A stretch of DNA of 64,000 bases from assembly GCF_013201645.1 (NCBI RefSeq), contig NZ_CP053842.1:62001-126000 (forward strand), read 5' to 3'. A model generated the notes under the pieces. The model was not told the DNA's origin, did not search any database, and saw nothing but the letters and a program-made list of their open reading frames with translations. Shown in pieces: positions 9,359-19,237 of this stretch; the stretch's first letter is position 1, and every line of letters begins with the position of its first letter. Source of the stretch: Campylobacter corcagiensis (GTDB taxonomy: Bacteria; Campylobacterota; Campylobacteria; Campylobacterales; Campylobacteraceae). The position numbers and the translations under genes were made by a program.

Positions 9359-9639
9359 TGGGAAATTTCTCACTATCAGAATTTTTTATATCTGCTGTTG
9401 AGCTAGTTGAAGCTGAGGCTTACAACATAAAAGATTCATTTGTAAAAAGTGCAAATGGAATAGTTTTTATGATTGTGGTGGCAGCTTTGGCTATTGTAGG
9501 TTCGGTATTTTTGTTTATTGGAGTTTTCTTGCTTCTTGAACTTTGGACTGGTAAAATTTTGGCTTACTTTTTAACAGCTGGGATAATCTTTACTGTAGTT
9601 TTAATACTATATGGAGTCTCTCTTGCTAAGCATAAGTGA
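9358..9639 (+). CDS. Small two-TM membrane protein, YqjE/phage-holin-3-like
   Basis: A 93-aa protein. A short amphipathic N-terminal helix (about residues 1-30) is followed by two TM segments (about 38-60 and 65-88) and a basic end. This layout resembles the YqjE/holin-superfamily-III proteins that accompany YqjD in other bacteria. The ATG at 9358 overlaps the previous stop (TAATG). Biochemical function is unknown. Confidence 0.6.
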   Translation: MGNFSLSEFFISAVELVEAEAYNIKDSFVKSANGIVFMIVVAALAIVGSVFLFIGVFLLLELWTGKILAYFLTAGIIFTVVLILYGVSLAKHK

Positions 9640-9874
9640 AAGAAAGCTTACGGATGCTAAGCTGAATTTGATAAAAAATAGATCCAAAATGAAAGAAAGT
9701 GACTATAAAATAGAGATGGCAAAGCTAAAACTTAGAAAAAATGACCCAACTTATACCATAAGTAGCGAGTTAAATTTGCTAAGGCAAGGAAGTCTTAGCA
9801 CAGCTATTTTTAGCTTTATAGATAGAAATTTCATACTTCCATATATTGCTAAATTTATGGGAAAAAAGAGATAG
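9611..9874 (+). CDS. Hypothetical basic helical protein, third gene of the YqjD-like operon
   Basis: Up to 87 aa, starting at ATG 9611 inside the end of the previous gene (29-base overlap), without a clear Shine-Dalgarno; an internal ATG at 9689 is an alternative. It is highly charged in the first 50 residues, with one weakly hydrophobic stretch near the end. By position it would be a YqjK-like third partner, but I see no motif that proves this. The terminator hairpin overlaps its stop codon. Confidence 0.5.
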   Translation: MESLLLSISERKLTDAKLNLIKNRSKMKESDYKIEMAKLKLRKNDPTYTISSELNLLRQGSLSTAIFSFIDRNFILPYIAKFMGKKR

Positions 9875-9891
9875 TTTAGGCTATCTCTTTT
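9864..9891 (+). terminator. Terminator overlapping the stop codon
   Basis: AAAAGAGATAG (9864-9874) pairs with CTATCTCTTTT (9881-9891), a perfect 11-bp stem with a 6-base loop. The TAG stop is the last part of the left arm. Confidence 0.8.
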
Positions 9892-9898
9892 AGATTAA

Positions 9899-10582
9899 GA
9901 GATTAAGATTTATTTAAATTTCAAATATCTTAAATTTCACAGTAAACTTAAAAATCGCAAAAAATGTATCGGCGATAAAAATTTAAAAAGGATAATAAAT
10001 GGTATTTCAAACAATTCAAAAAATCTTTCAAATTTACAAAACGGTAAAAATTTAGCTAAGAAACTAGGCTATTATAGTTTAAATAACTTTAATAAAGCTA
10101 TTTTAAAAGTTGCTAATGCTAAAAGCTTAGATGAGTTTTTAAATGATGGCTATTATGACTATATAAATAGTTCTGAGAGTTTAGTTACTAAACTTGCTAA
10201 TGCTTTTAATTTAGATATTAAAGACGAGCTAAACCAAGCTAAGATTATAAATAACGAAAGGGCTAAATTTAAAAATTGCTACGCTTATATAGATACAAAT
10301 TTTAAACGAAACTCTTGTCCTATTTTTAAAATAGCTATGATGTTTAGATTAAGATATATAAGCCTAAATTTAAAAGAGCTATATTTTAAAAATTTAGACA
10401 CTCAGCTAAAGATAATTTCAAATATTTTAAAAAATCATTATAAAATGACAAAATCTCTACCTTTGTTTGGCGACATAGCAGGATATAACGCTCATTTTTT
10501 GGGCAAAATTTACCCTTTTGATGTAAGTGGCGATTTAAAAGGTGAAGCTATTAGCGAAAGTGAAGCTTGGATAAAGGTTTAA
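9899..10582 (+). pseudogene. Hypothetical gene lacking an in-frame start codon
   Basis: The frame is open from 9899 to the TAA at 10580-10582 and codes for a plausible soluble protein (segments NGKNLAKKLGYYSLNNF, DEFLNDGYYDYINSSESL, SLPLFGDIAGYNAHF), but contains no ATG or GTG before 10334 and no usable early start. The only well-placed start, ATG 9999 after AAAAGGA, is in another frame and stops after 18 codons. Inserting one base just after that ATG would join it to the long frame at GIS, giving about 194 aa. I therefore read it as a start-proximal frameshift. An internal start at 10334 or 10337 would give only about 81 aa. I do not recognise the family. Confidence 0.6.
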
Positions 10583-10583
10583 T

Positions 10584-11098
10584 ATGAGAGTTTTATATAT
10601 ACATGTATTAAATGGTAGTTGTAACGGAAGTACTGGAAGTTTTGTAAGATAATTTTTAATGGTAAGTTTATAGAACAAAATTTTAACATGCTTAACTATA
10701 GCGAAACGATGGAAATTTTATCAAATTTAAAATTTGATATGGTTGTGGCATCTTCTTTTGGATGCTTTTATGCACTTCATTTAGAAAATGTGCCTAAAAT
10801 TCTAATAAATCCTTGTTTACACCCATCAGTAGAGATTCCAAAACTAACAAAAACTAAGGCAAATTTTGCTAGTGAATTTTCTAAAATAGAGAAAAAATTA
10901 TATTCAAAGGAGAAAATGATAAAAGACGTATTTGGTATATTTGGAAATAGCGATGAGCTATTTAGTTATTTAGACGAGTTTAAATCAAATTTTAGCTTTA
11001 AAGATTTAAATTATGCTGTTGTAAATGGCAAGCATAAGATATCTAAAGGTGAGCTAGAAAAAGGTTTTATTAAGGCTAGAGATTATTTTAATGTTTAA
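10584..11098 (+). pseudogene. Frameshifted YqiA-type alpha/beta-hydrolase (UPF0227-like esterase)
   Basis: The first 22 codons read MRVLYIHVLNGSCNGSTG, the start of the YqiA family (normally HGLNGS), and then hit a TAA at about 10650. The next frame is open through the same point (IFNGKFIEQNFN...) and runs to 11098 with the nucleophile elbow VVASSFGCFYAL and the oxyanion-type INPCLHPS. One missing base near 10648-10652 explains it; the repaired product would be about 171 aa. The first motif Gly is Val and the elbow GG is GC, suggesting further decay. It starts 2 bases after the preceding broken gene. Confidence 0.75.
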
Positions 11099-11543
11099 AG
11101 ATTTTCATAAAAAGGCATTATTCATTATATGCAAATTCAACATTTTGAGATAACAATATACTAGGTGAAAGCATTTTTCTAAGTGAATTTAATGCTATGT
11201 AAAGGTTAAATTAAAGAGTTTACAAAATGCTAAAAATGAAGAATATTTTCTTATAGATACGGAGAGAAATATAGGATAATTTGATACTGCTTTTATGTCT
11301 GGAGTGGTAAGCTAGATGAGTATATGCAATGTTATGGTACTTTTTTGACACAACTAATTTTGATATGTTTTGAAACAATAATTATAAATTATAAGAGATA
11401 GAGAGTGGCTACTGTGAAGCAGATCTAGATGCAAAAAATTATAACTATTTTAAAGGAGAGAGAATTATAGATCAATACTTAGTTCAAAGTTAAAGATGGC
11501 GTTGCTAAGGGGCTATTTGCTTATAGCTTTATTTAAGAAGAAG
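11099..11543 (+). pseudogene. Heavily decayed gene remnant, product unknown
   Basis: No intact frame, but consecutive protein-like pieces occur in shifting frames on the plus strand: ILGESIFLSEFNAM, LQNAKNEEYFLIDTERNIG, SGKLDEYMQCYGTFFDTTNFDMF (in two frames), ESGYCEADLDAKNYNYF, GERIIDQYLVQ and finally VKDGVAKGLFAYSFI with a stop at about 11536. At least four indels or stops separate them. I cannot assign a family. Confidence 0.45.
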
Positions 11544-11559
11544 GTGAAATATTTTAAAT

Positions 11560-11583
11560 AAAAGGCTACGAAAGCAGCCTTTT
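11560..11583. terminator. Convergent terminator between plus- and minus-strand islands
   Basis: AAAAGGCT (11560-11567) pairs with AGCCTTTT (11576-11583) around an 8-base loop. It works in both directions and lies directly after the stop of the KAP gene (11585). Confidence 0.75.
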
Positions 11584-11584
11584 G

Positions 11585-12049
11585 CTAATCTTTCTCTTTA
11601 TTATTAAAAATATAACTGGCATAATCCAAAATTTTAGCAATCTCTTCAAGGAGTTTTTCATCTCTAGACGTAGCTTCTCTTCCAAAACTATGTATATTTT
11701 TATACATTATTTCTGGACGATTGTCAGATGTGGTTATTTTTTCTCCTTTTAAATTTAAATCATTTGAGATTTCATCATACTTTCTCATAAAAGATATAGT
11801 TAATTCAGACTCTAGATGAAATTGTGAATATTGCCAGGTATTAAACCACACTGGATATATTTTTTTGTTTAATATATCTCTTGTCATACCCATCATTGAT
11901 GTTTTTCCAGAACCCCAATCGCCTTGTATAGCAATTGTTAATGGGGTGCTGCATTTGTTTATAAAAGCAGCCAAGCCCTCAATATAGGGCTTTACGCCAA
12001 GAGTATCTTCATCAGCCGGCAGATCTGTCATTGCTACTATTTTTGCCAT
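11585..12049 (-). CDS. KAP-family P-loop NTPase, short or truncated
   Basis: The N-terminal part of a KAP NTPase: a Walker A motif IQGDWGSGKTS (about residues 41-51) and the family sequence VWFNTWQYSQF (about residues 67-77). KAP proteins are usually several hundred residues with a Walker B motif and often membrane helices inserted in the P-loop domain; this frame ends at 154 aa with no Walker B, so it is probably a C-terminal truncation. It starts 9 bases after the GmrSD-like gene and belongs to the same operon. KAP NTPases recur in phage-defence loci; the role here is inferred. Confidence 0.7.
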   Translation of the reverse strand: MAKIVAMTDLPADEDTLGVKPYIEGLAAFINKCSTPLTIAIQGDWGSGKTSMMGMTRDILNKKIYPVWFNTWQYSQFHLESELTISFMRKYDEISNDLNLKGEKITTSDNRPEIMYKNIHSFGREATSRDEKLLEEIAKILDYASYIFNNKEKD

Positions 12050-12058
12050 CTTTGCTCT

Positions 12059-13717
12059 TTAAAAAATATCTAATTTTTCGTTTATTTTTTTTATCATTTC
12101 GTTTTGCCTATTTTTTAATTCATCTGGATTCCATGGCGTATAGAATTGATAAATTCTTTGAGTTGATTCAAAACAAGTCCTAAGGCCATCTTTATTTTGA
12201 TAAATTTCCATTTTTTCAGAGAATGATTTGTTACTAGCTTGAATATTTTTTCTACCATAAAGTAAAGTCAAGTTTCCTAGTTTATAAATAGAATCTTTTC
12301 TTTCTTCATCAGTAAATTCTTGTGGGTTTTTCTTGGGTTTTCTTTGTGGCAGGATATGTTCTACTTGAAGTTTTCTATTGATTTTAATCTCATTTGGAGA
12401 GATATCATCGGTTGCAAAATATTCCAATAAAATTAAAATAGGCTTTAGCCATTTTCGATCTTTTATATCATTTTTTAAAATTTCCTTATAAGTTGTAGTT
12501 CTTTGGTAATTGTCTAAATTTTCTTTTATTAGATCTTTAAAATCTTTTATTTTATAGTTTTCTTGTTTTTGATAGAATTTGCAATGTTTATAGAAGTTTG
12601 TTTTATGCTAGCAGCATTTCCACCAGCAATCCAATTTTGATAATACCAAGCAACTAAAATTTCCAAAAGTTTATCAAATTCTTTGTATTCGTGAAGTTTT
12701 GCAGTAGTTAAAATAAGTCTATAATAAATAGAATGATTTAGATATTTAAGTAGATAAAAGTATCTATTTTTGAGTTCATAAATTTTTAAATAGCTATCTG
12801 AAAATTTTTTGATATTTCCAATAACCTTTGATATATCTTTATTTTCAATATAACCCATAAGTTCCTCATCGTATCTTCTCGATGTATTTTTTCCACGAAG
12901 ATAGATTGTGTAAATTATTAACATATCATTTATGTTTTGATCTATTTTTTCTAGTTCGCGAGAAATATTTCCCCAATTGTGTAATCTCAAGTTTAGTATC
13001 TTTGTTTGTGGTTTTTGAAATTAGATTTGCTTTTAAAATATCACTGGGAAAAAGTTTAAGACCACGATCATTTAAGACTAAAAATATTTTAATAGCTGTA
13101 TTTTGATTGGCGCAAGTTATTTGATTAAATTTTATATTATAATATAACCATTTTATAAATATATTTAAATCTTTTATTTCTTTTATAAATTCATGTTGCA
13201 TTATAAATGTTTTATTTTTCCAATAGTTATTTTCTTCTTTTTTTGATGCTGAGTATTGTTCTAAAATACTTTTAAAATCAGTATGATGATTGTTGTTTAA
13301 CCAAATTCTGAAGTAAGGATCTTTCGATTCTTTTGATTTTATAGTAAGATTTAATAAATTTCTAGACTCTTCATTCATTCTATTACTATTAGAATAAAGA
13401 TCTTTTAATGCAGATGCTAAAAGTGTAAAAGTTATTAACCTTTGCTGTCCATCAATTATATCAAAAACTTCATTTGATCCTTTTTTGTTTATTTGTTTTG
13501 ATAAAACTATGGATCCACAAAAATATTCATCACTTTCTTCTATCTTGCCATTTAAAATGGCTTTTTCATATTCTTGAAATATGTCTTCTAATAGACTATT
13601 TACTTGCTCTTCTTTCCAGCTATATGGCCTTTGAAATAGTGGAATTTCAAAAATTCTACCATCTTGTGTTAATAAATTTTTTAGATTTATTAGTTCTACG
13701 CTTATACAATTAGACAT
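12059..13717 (-). pseudogene. GmrSD-type DUF262/DUF1524 nuclease, two frameshifts
   Basis: Three reading frames together form one protein of about 550 aa. The N-terminal DUF262 (ParB-like, NTP-dependent) domain has FEIPLFQRPYSW and the signature VFDIIDGQQRLITFTLL. The frame breaks near 12985-12995 in TTGGGGAAAT, continues as NISRELEKIDQNINDML, and breaks again near 12550 in an A-rich run (AAAATAAAAG), then continues as DFKDLIKENLDNYQ into a C-terminal DUF1524 HNH-like domain with VEHILPQ and LGNLTLLYGRKNIQASN. The ATG at 13717 follows AAAAAGGAT. The family includes type IV enzymes that cleave modified phage DNA. As sequenced it should be inactive. Confidence 0.85.
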
Positions 13718-13736
13718 TTTTATCCTTTTTATGCTA

Positions 13737-14106
13737 CTACTCATTGCGTTTTAAGTAGTGCTCTATCTCTGTTTTAGCGCTTACAGCATCTGCTTTTTCA
13801 TCATATGATATGGTGTAATAAGTTCCATCGGCAAGAAACATATGAAGTTGATAAACTGCCGGTATGGTTTTAATATTTAGTTTGCCATTGCTATCTTTTC
13901 TTCTTATTTTTTTCTCTGGAATCTTTTCTATATCTGTTTGAACAATATCTGCCATCTCTAAGTATAAATATTTAGAATTTCCAGTCAAAAAAGCCCTTCC
14001 AAGTCTTATTCTAACTAATCCAGTGTTTGAGTCAATCTCTTCGTTTTTTGGTTTGTCTTTAAACCACCATGCAACCTATAATCATTACAAAAAATCTTAA
14101 CACCAC
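13737..14106 (-). pseudogene. Small N-terminally anchored membrane protein, frameshifted
   Basis: From a GTG at 14106, after AAAGGATTAT, the minus strand encodes a hydrophobic start (MVLRFFVMIIGCMV) that stops at TAA about 14061. A neighbouring frame opens there and continues AWWFKDKPKNEEIDSNTG ... to 13737 with no internal start except TTG 13988. One indel near 14065-14075 joins them into a roughly 120-aa protein with one TM helix and a cytoplasmic or periplasmic tail. I recognise no family. It precedes the GmrSD-like gene and may be the first gene of that operon. Confidence 0.55.
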
Positions 14107-14149
14107 ATAATCCTTTCAAGATTTATAATATTTCAATTTTATCATCTAC

Positions 14150-14179
14150 TTTTTTAAGATTAGCTAAAATCTTAAAAAA
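14150..14179. repeat. Terminator-like inverted repeat upstream of the island operon
   Basis: TTTTTTAAGAT (14150-14160) and ATCTTAAAAAA (14169-14179), 11-bp arms, 8-base loop. It is AT-rich with T/A flanks, so it could act as a weak bidirectional terminator between nifU and the island. The remainder of 14107-14307 shows nothing else besides the next hairpin. Confidence 0.4.
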
Positions 14180-14253
14180 TCTGTGTATATAAATAAAAAT
14201 TCATAACTATAATATTTACTTTTTTAGAGGGTTTTTGAATGTATTGTTTTTGA

Positions 14254-14284
14254 AAATTTTAGCCTTTTTAAAAGGCTAAAATTT
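14254..14284. terminator. Terminator after nifU (perfect palindrome)
   Basis: AAATTTTAGCCTTTT (14254-14268) and AAAAGGCTAAAATTT (14270-14284) are perfect 15-base arms around one base, 23 bases beyond the nifU stop. Its core 8-mer matches that of the hairpin at 11560-11583. Confidence 0.8.
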
Positions 14285-14307
14285 AAAATTATAGAAAAAT
14301 TTTTAAG

Positions 14308-15300
14308 TTAAATAGGCATTACACGGATTTTTGGGCTAAGATTTTCTTTTAAAACTGATTCTATTGCAAAAAGCGTTCCAGTTGAACCGCTTGCACAACC
14401 ACTACAAGCCCCGAGATAGCGGATATATATATCAATATATGAATCATCCGATTCTCTTATATCAACTATATCTAGATCTCCACCGTCAAATTGAAGCATA
14501 GGGCGAATTTCTTTATCTATTAAATTTTCCACGGCTTTAAATTGACCAATTGCATTTAGCTCTTCAAACGCCATATCACTTGCGTTAGGATTTGTCTTAG
14601 CATCTGCGATAGCTGATAGTTTTTCTTGTTCCATCTCAGCTCTAGTTTGAGCTAAAATATCAACTAAGTGATACTCTCTTTTTTCATGTCCGCCAGGCTT
14701 TATACAGCTTTTACAAAATCCCCCTGCTTTGGTGTATTGAGTGATTTCTTCGACTGTTTTTAAATCATTTAGTCTAATTACTTCTTTTATCGTTCCAAGG
14801 CTTACTCTTGCACACTCACATACTATTATCTCATCTTCAAAGTGTTCTGGATCTATTCCTTTATACTGTGCAGCTGCTGCTTTTATAACATCATAAGCCA
14901 TAACCGAACAGTGCATCTTTTGAGGTGGTACAGCTGGAGTATCTGGGTCATCTCTCATAGCTTTTTCAACATCAATATTTGTTATTTTTACAGCTTCATC
15001 GACGGTTTTTTCGATACAAAGCTCAGCCATAGTATCACTACTTGCTATAGCGGAACCACAGCCAAAACTTCTAAATTTAGCATCTTTTATAATATTTGTT
15101 TTTTCATCAACCAACCAATAAAGCCTAACCGCGTCCCCACAGCTCTCAGCTCCAAAATCAGCAACTATTAACTTACAACCCTTTTCTTTTGCCTCTTCTT
15201 CTGTGATTTCACCCATAAATTTAGGGTTGTTCATCCTATCTTGAACTTTTTGTGAGTACTCATCCCAAAAAGAGGTGCTTATTAAATCATTTTTTGCCAT
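14308..15300 (-). CDS. nifU: NifU: iron-sulfur cluster scaffold protein
   Basis: Three-domain NifU of 330 aa that builds Fe-S clusters with sulfur from NifS. The N-terminal IscU-like domain has cysteines in ESCGDAV, SFGCGSAIASSD and KMHCSVMA. The central [2Fe-2S] domain has VCECARVSLGTI and GGFCKSCIKPGG. The C-terminal Nfu domain has GACSGCASGSTGTL. In Campylobacter and Helicobacter this NIF-type pair is the housekeeping Fe-S system, not a nitrogen-fixation gene set. It lies 13 bases after nifS, so the two are co-transcribed. Confidence 0.95.
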   Translation of the reverse strand: MAKNDLISTSFWDEYSQKVQDRMNNPKFMGEITEEEAKEKGCKLIVADFGAESCGDAVRLYWLVDEKTNIIKDAKFRSFGCGSAIASSDTMAELCIEKTVDEAVKITNIDVEKAMRDDPDTPAVPPQKMHCSVMAYDVIKAAAAQYKGIDPEHFEDEIIVCECARVSLGTIKEVIRLNDLKTVEEITQYTKAGGFCKSCIKPGGHEKREYHLVDILAQTRAEMEQEKLSAIADAKTNPNASDMAFEELNAIGQFKAVENLIDKEIRPMLQFDGGDLDIVDIRESDDSYIDIYIRYLGACSGCASGSTGTLFAIESVLKENLSPKIRVMPI

Positions 15301-15313
15301 TTTTTATCCTTTA

Positions 15314-16522
<1,209 letters not shown>

Positions 16523-16594
16523 TTAGGACTAACTTTATCTTTTATGTAATTTTATAGCTAAAGTTTAAATTTTAGCTAAATTTAGAAAATTTAA

Positions 16595-17173
16595 TCAAAA
16601 TCTCATCTCTTTTGGAGAATTTATAAGTGAAAAAAACTCTTTTCTTGTTCTTGCATCGCTTATAAAACCACCACGAAGTGCTGAAGTTGTCGTAGTTGAG
16701 TTGATTTTTTCAACACCTCTCATCTCCATACACATATGCCTTGCTTCAACTACTACGCCTACGCCCCTTGGTTTGATAACTTCTTGTATGGCGTTTGCGA
16801 TTTGTTCGGTAAGTTGTTCTTGAATTTGAAGTCTTCTTGCGAAAATATTTACCATTCTTGGAATTTTAGAAAGTCCTACAACCTTGCCATTTGGGATATA
16901 AGCCACATGAACTCTTCCTATTATTGGTAGCAAGTGATGCTCACACATACTATAAAACTCAATGTCTTTTATTAAAACCATTTCGTTATTTGTACTATCA
17001 AACAAAGCATCATTTAACACAGTTTTTGGGTCCATATCATACCCACTTGTTAGAAATTTCATCGCTTTATAGACTCTTTGTGGAGTTTTTTTTAGCCCAT
17101 CACGGTCTGTATCTTCACCTAAAATTTCAAGCATCTGTCTTACTAAATTTTCAAATTTTTCTTGATTTTGCAT
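16595..17173 (-). CDS. folE: GTP cyclohydrolase I (FolE)
   Basis: Converts GTP to 7,8-dihydroneopterin triphosphate, the entry step shared by folate and queuosine. It is 192 aa, type IA. Zinc ligands lie in SMCEHHLLP and in [12 protein letters not shown]; the catalytic region is [21 protein letters not shown]. It is divergent from tig, and the 133-base spacer must hold both promoters. In this window it also feeds queD and queE at 45751-47070. Confidence 0.95.
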   Translation of the reverse strand: MQNQEKFENLVRQMLEILGEDTDRDGLKKTPQRVYKAMKFLTSGYDMDPKTVLNDALFDSTNNEMVLIKDIEFYSMCEHHLLPIIGRVHVAYIPNGKVVGLSKIPRMVNIFARRLQIQEQLTEQIANAIQEVIKPRGVGVVVEARHMCMEMRGVEKINSTTTTSALRGGFISDARTRKEFFSLINSPKEMRF

Positions 17174-17306
17174 TAAATTTCCTTAAATTTTGAGCAATAT
17201 TATATCAAAAATGCTTTATTTGTAATAAATTTGCTTTTTTTATACAAAAATAAAGCTAAATTTAGATATATTAATAAATTAATTTCTAAAAAACAAAAGG
17301 AATATA

Positions 17307-18641
17307 ATGGAAGTAAAAGCAAAATTAGTAGATTCAGCTAATGCTTTAGTGGATGTAAAAATAGCAAAAGATGCTATAGATAAAAAGGTTGACGAGATCG
17401 CTAAAAAAAGTGCTAAGCAAGTTAAAATGGCTGGTTTTAGACCAGGAAAAGTTCCAGTTAGCGTTGTTAAAAAAAGATATGCTAAAGAGCTAGAAAGCGA
17501 TGCTAAACAAGACATTTTCAAAGAGGCTATAAATGATGGCTTAAAAGAGCTAGATAAAAAAGGTGAAGATATTTTAGGTGAGCCAACATTTGCTAAATTA
17601 GATGATAATGAAAATGGCATCGATGCATCAATTGAGATCTCTTTTAGACCTGAAATTGATACAAAAGGCTATGAGGAGAGCATTCCTGAGTACTCAACTC
17701 CAAAAGTTATGAAAAAAGAGATAGAAGAGAAGATAAATGAACTATTGCTTATGATCGCTCCATTAGAAAAAAGCGACAAAGAGGTTTTAGAAAAAGGCGA
17801 TTTTGCTAAATTTGATTTTGAAGGCTTTGTTGATGGTGAAGCATTTGAGGGCGGTAAGGCTGAAAACTATAGCTTAGAAATCGGATCAAATCAGTTCATA
17901 CCAGGATTTGAAGACGGTATGGTTGGCTTAAAAGTTGGTGAAGAAAAAGATATAAAAGTTACTTTTCCAGCTGAGTATGGAGCAGAGCATTTAGCAGGAA
18001 AAGATGCTATTTTTAAAGTAAAACTTCATGAAATTCAAAGCAAAAATCCAGCAAAAGAGCTTAATGATGAAACTCTTAAAAAACTTATGCCAGGTGATGA
18101 AAATATAACTATAGCTAAATTTGAAGATAGAGTAAAAGAGCAAATCAGAGCTGATAAATTTACAAAGCTTTTAAATGAAGAGTTAAAACCAAAATTTGTA
18201 GATGCTGTAGTAGAAAAGCTTAAATTTGACCTACCTAAAAATATCGTAGAACAGGAGATGGATCTTCAGTTTAGAAATTCATGGAATGATTTCACAAAAG
18301 AGGATATGGAGAAATTTAGAGAAGATAAAGATGCTTTGGCAAACAAAAGAGAGGAGTTTAGACCTGAGGCTGAAAAAAGCGTAAAGCTAACATTTATCGT
18401 TGATGAGCTTGCAAAACAGAGAAATGTTGAAGTAGCTGATCAAGAGGTTCTTCAAGCTGTTTATATGGAAGCATTTCAGTATGGTATAGATCCAAAAAAA
18501 CATCTTGAAAGCTATAAAAATCAAGGAATTTTACCAGCTGTAAAAATGGCCTTAATAGAAGAAAAACTTTTTAAAGATCTTTTCAGTAAAGATAAAAAAG
18601 AGGACAAAAAAGAGACTAAAGAAGATAGTAAAGGGGAGTAA
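17307..18641 (+). CDS. tig: Trigger factor (peptidyl-prolyl isomerase chaperone)
   Basis: Ribosome-associated folding chaperone of 444 aa. The N-terminal ribosome-binding loop is [14 protein letters not shown] (about residues 41-54), followed by an FKBP-type PPIase domain (about 155-245; [14 protein letters not shown]-like [24 protein letters not shown]) and a helical C-terminal domain with a Lys/Asp/Glu-rich tail. AAAAGGAATATA precedes the ATG. It opens a run of six tightly packed genes ending with purN. Confidence 0.96.
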   Translation: MEVKAKLVDSANALVDVKIAKDAIDKKVDEIAKKSAKQVKMAGFRPGKVPVSVVKKRYAKELESDAKQDIFKEAINDGLKELDKKGEDILGEPTFAKLDDNENGIDASIEISFRPEIDTKGYEESIPEYSTPKVMKKEIEEKINELLLMIAPLEKSDKEVLEKGDFAKFDFEGFVDGEAFEGGKAENYSLEIGSNQFIPGFEDGMVGLKVGEEKDIKVTFPAEYGAEHLAGKDAIFKVKLHEIQSKNPAKELNDETLKKLMPGDENITIAKFEDRVKEQIRADKFTKLLNEELKPKFVDAVVEKLKFDLPKNIVEQEMDLQFRNSWNDFTKEDMEKFREDKDALANKREEFRPEAEKSVKLTFIVDELAKQRNVEVADQEVLQAVYMEAFQYGIDPKKHLESYKNQGILPAVKMALIEEKLFKDLFSKDKKEDKKETKEDSKGE

Positions 18642-18643
18642 AA

Positions 18644-19237
18644 TTGAGCTATTATATACCTTATGTAGTTGAAAAAAGTAGCCGTGGTGAGAGAAGTTAT
18701 GATATTTACTCTCGCCTTTTAAAAGATAGGATTATAATGCTTGCTGGAGAGATAAATGATGATGTAGCAAGTGCTATCGTCGCCCAGCTACTTTTTTTAG
18801 AGGCTGAAGATCCTGAAAAAGATATATATCTATACATAAATAGCCCAGGTGGCGTTGTAACAAGCGGTCTTAGCATATATGATACGATGAATTATATAGC
18901 TCCAGATGTAAGTACGATTTGTATTGGTCAAGCTGCTTCTATGGGGGCTTTTTTACTAAGTTGTGGAACAAAGGGCAAAAGATTTGCTCTTCCAAATTCA
19001 AGAATCATGATACATCAGCCTTTAGGCGGAGCTCAAGGACAAGCAACTGATATAGAAATTCAAGCAAATGAAATTTTAAGAATCAAAAAAACATTAAATG
19101 ATATATTGGCTAAAAATAGCGGTCAAAAGCTCTCTAAGATAGAAAAAGACACCGATAGAGATTTTTTTATGAGCTCAGAAGAAGCAGTAAAATATGGCTT
19201 AATAGATAAAGTCTTAGATAAGAGTCTTAAAAAATGA
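18644..19237 (+). CDS. clpP: ATP-dependent Clp protease proteolytic subunit
   Basis: Serine protease of 197 aa forming the ClpP tetradecamer, partnered by ClpX (whose gene starts at 63341) or ClpA. The nucleophile Ser is in [12 protein letters not shown] (about residue 97), the His in [13 protein letters not shown] (about 122), with the Asp near residue 171. It starts at TTG 18644 after AAGGGGAG at 18631-18638; translation from it gives the conserved SYYIPYVVE terminus. It overlaps def by 4 bases. Confidence 0.96.
   Translation: MSYYIPYVVEKSSRGERSYDIYSRLLKDRIIMLAGEINDDVASAIVAQLLFLEAEDPEKDIYLYINSPGGVVTSGLSIYDTMNYIAPDVSTICIGQAASMGAFLLSCGTKGKRFALPNSRIMIHQPLGGAQGQATDIEIQANEILRIKKTLNDILAKNSGQKLSKIEKDTDRDFFMSSEEAVKYGLIDKVLDKSLKK

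Noticed and set aside
10337-10582. Stand-alone 81-aa gene
   Set aside because: The same frame is open about 440 bases further upstream with continuous protein-like sequence, so this is the 3' part of a larger broken gene.
14842-15171. Plus-strand open frame across nifU
   Set aside because: Shadow frame of a well-supported gene, with no Shine-Dalgarno and atypical composition.
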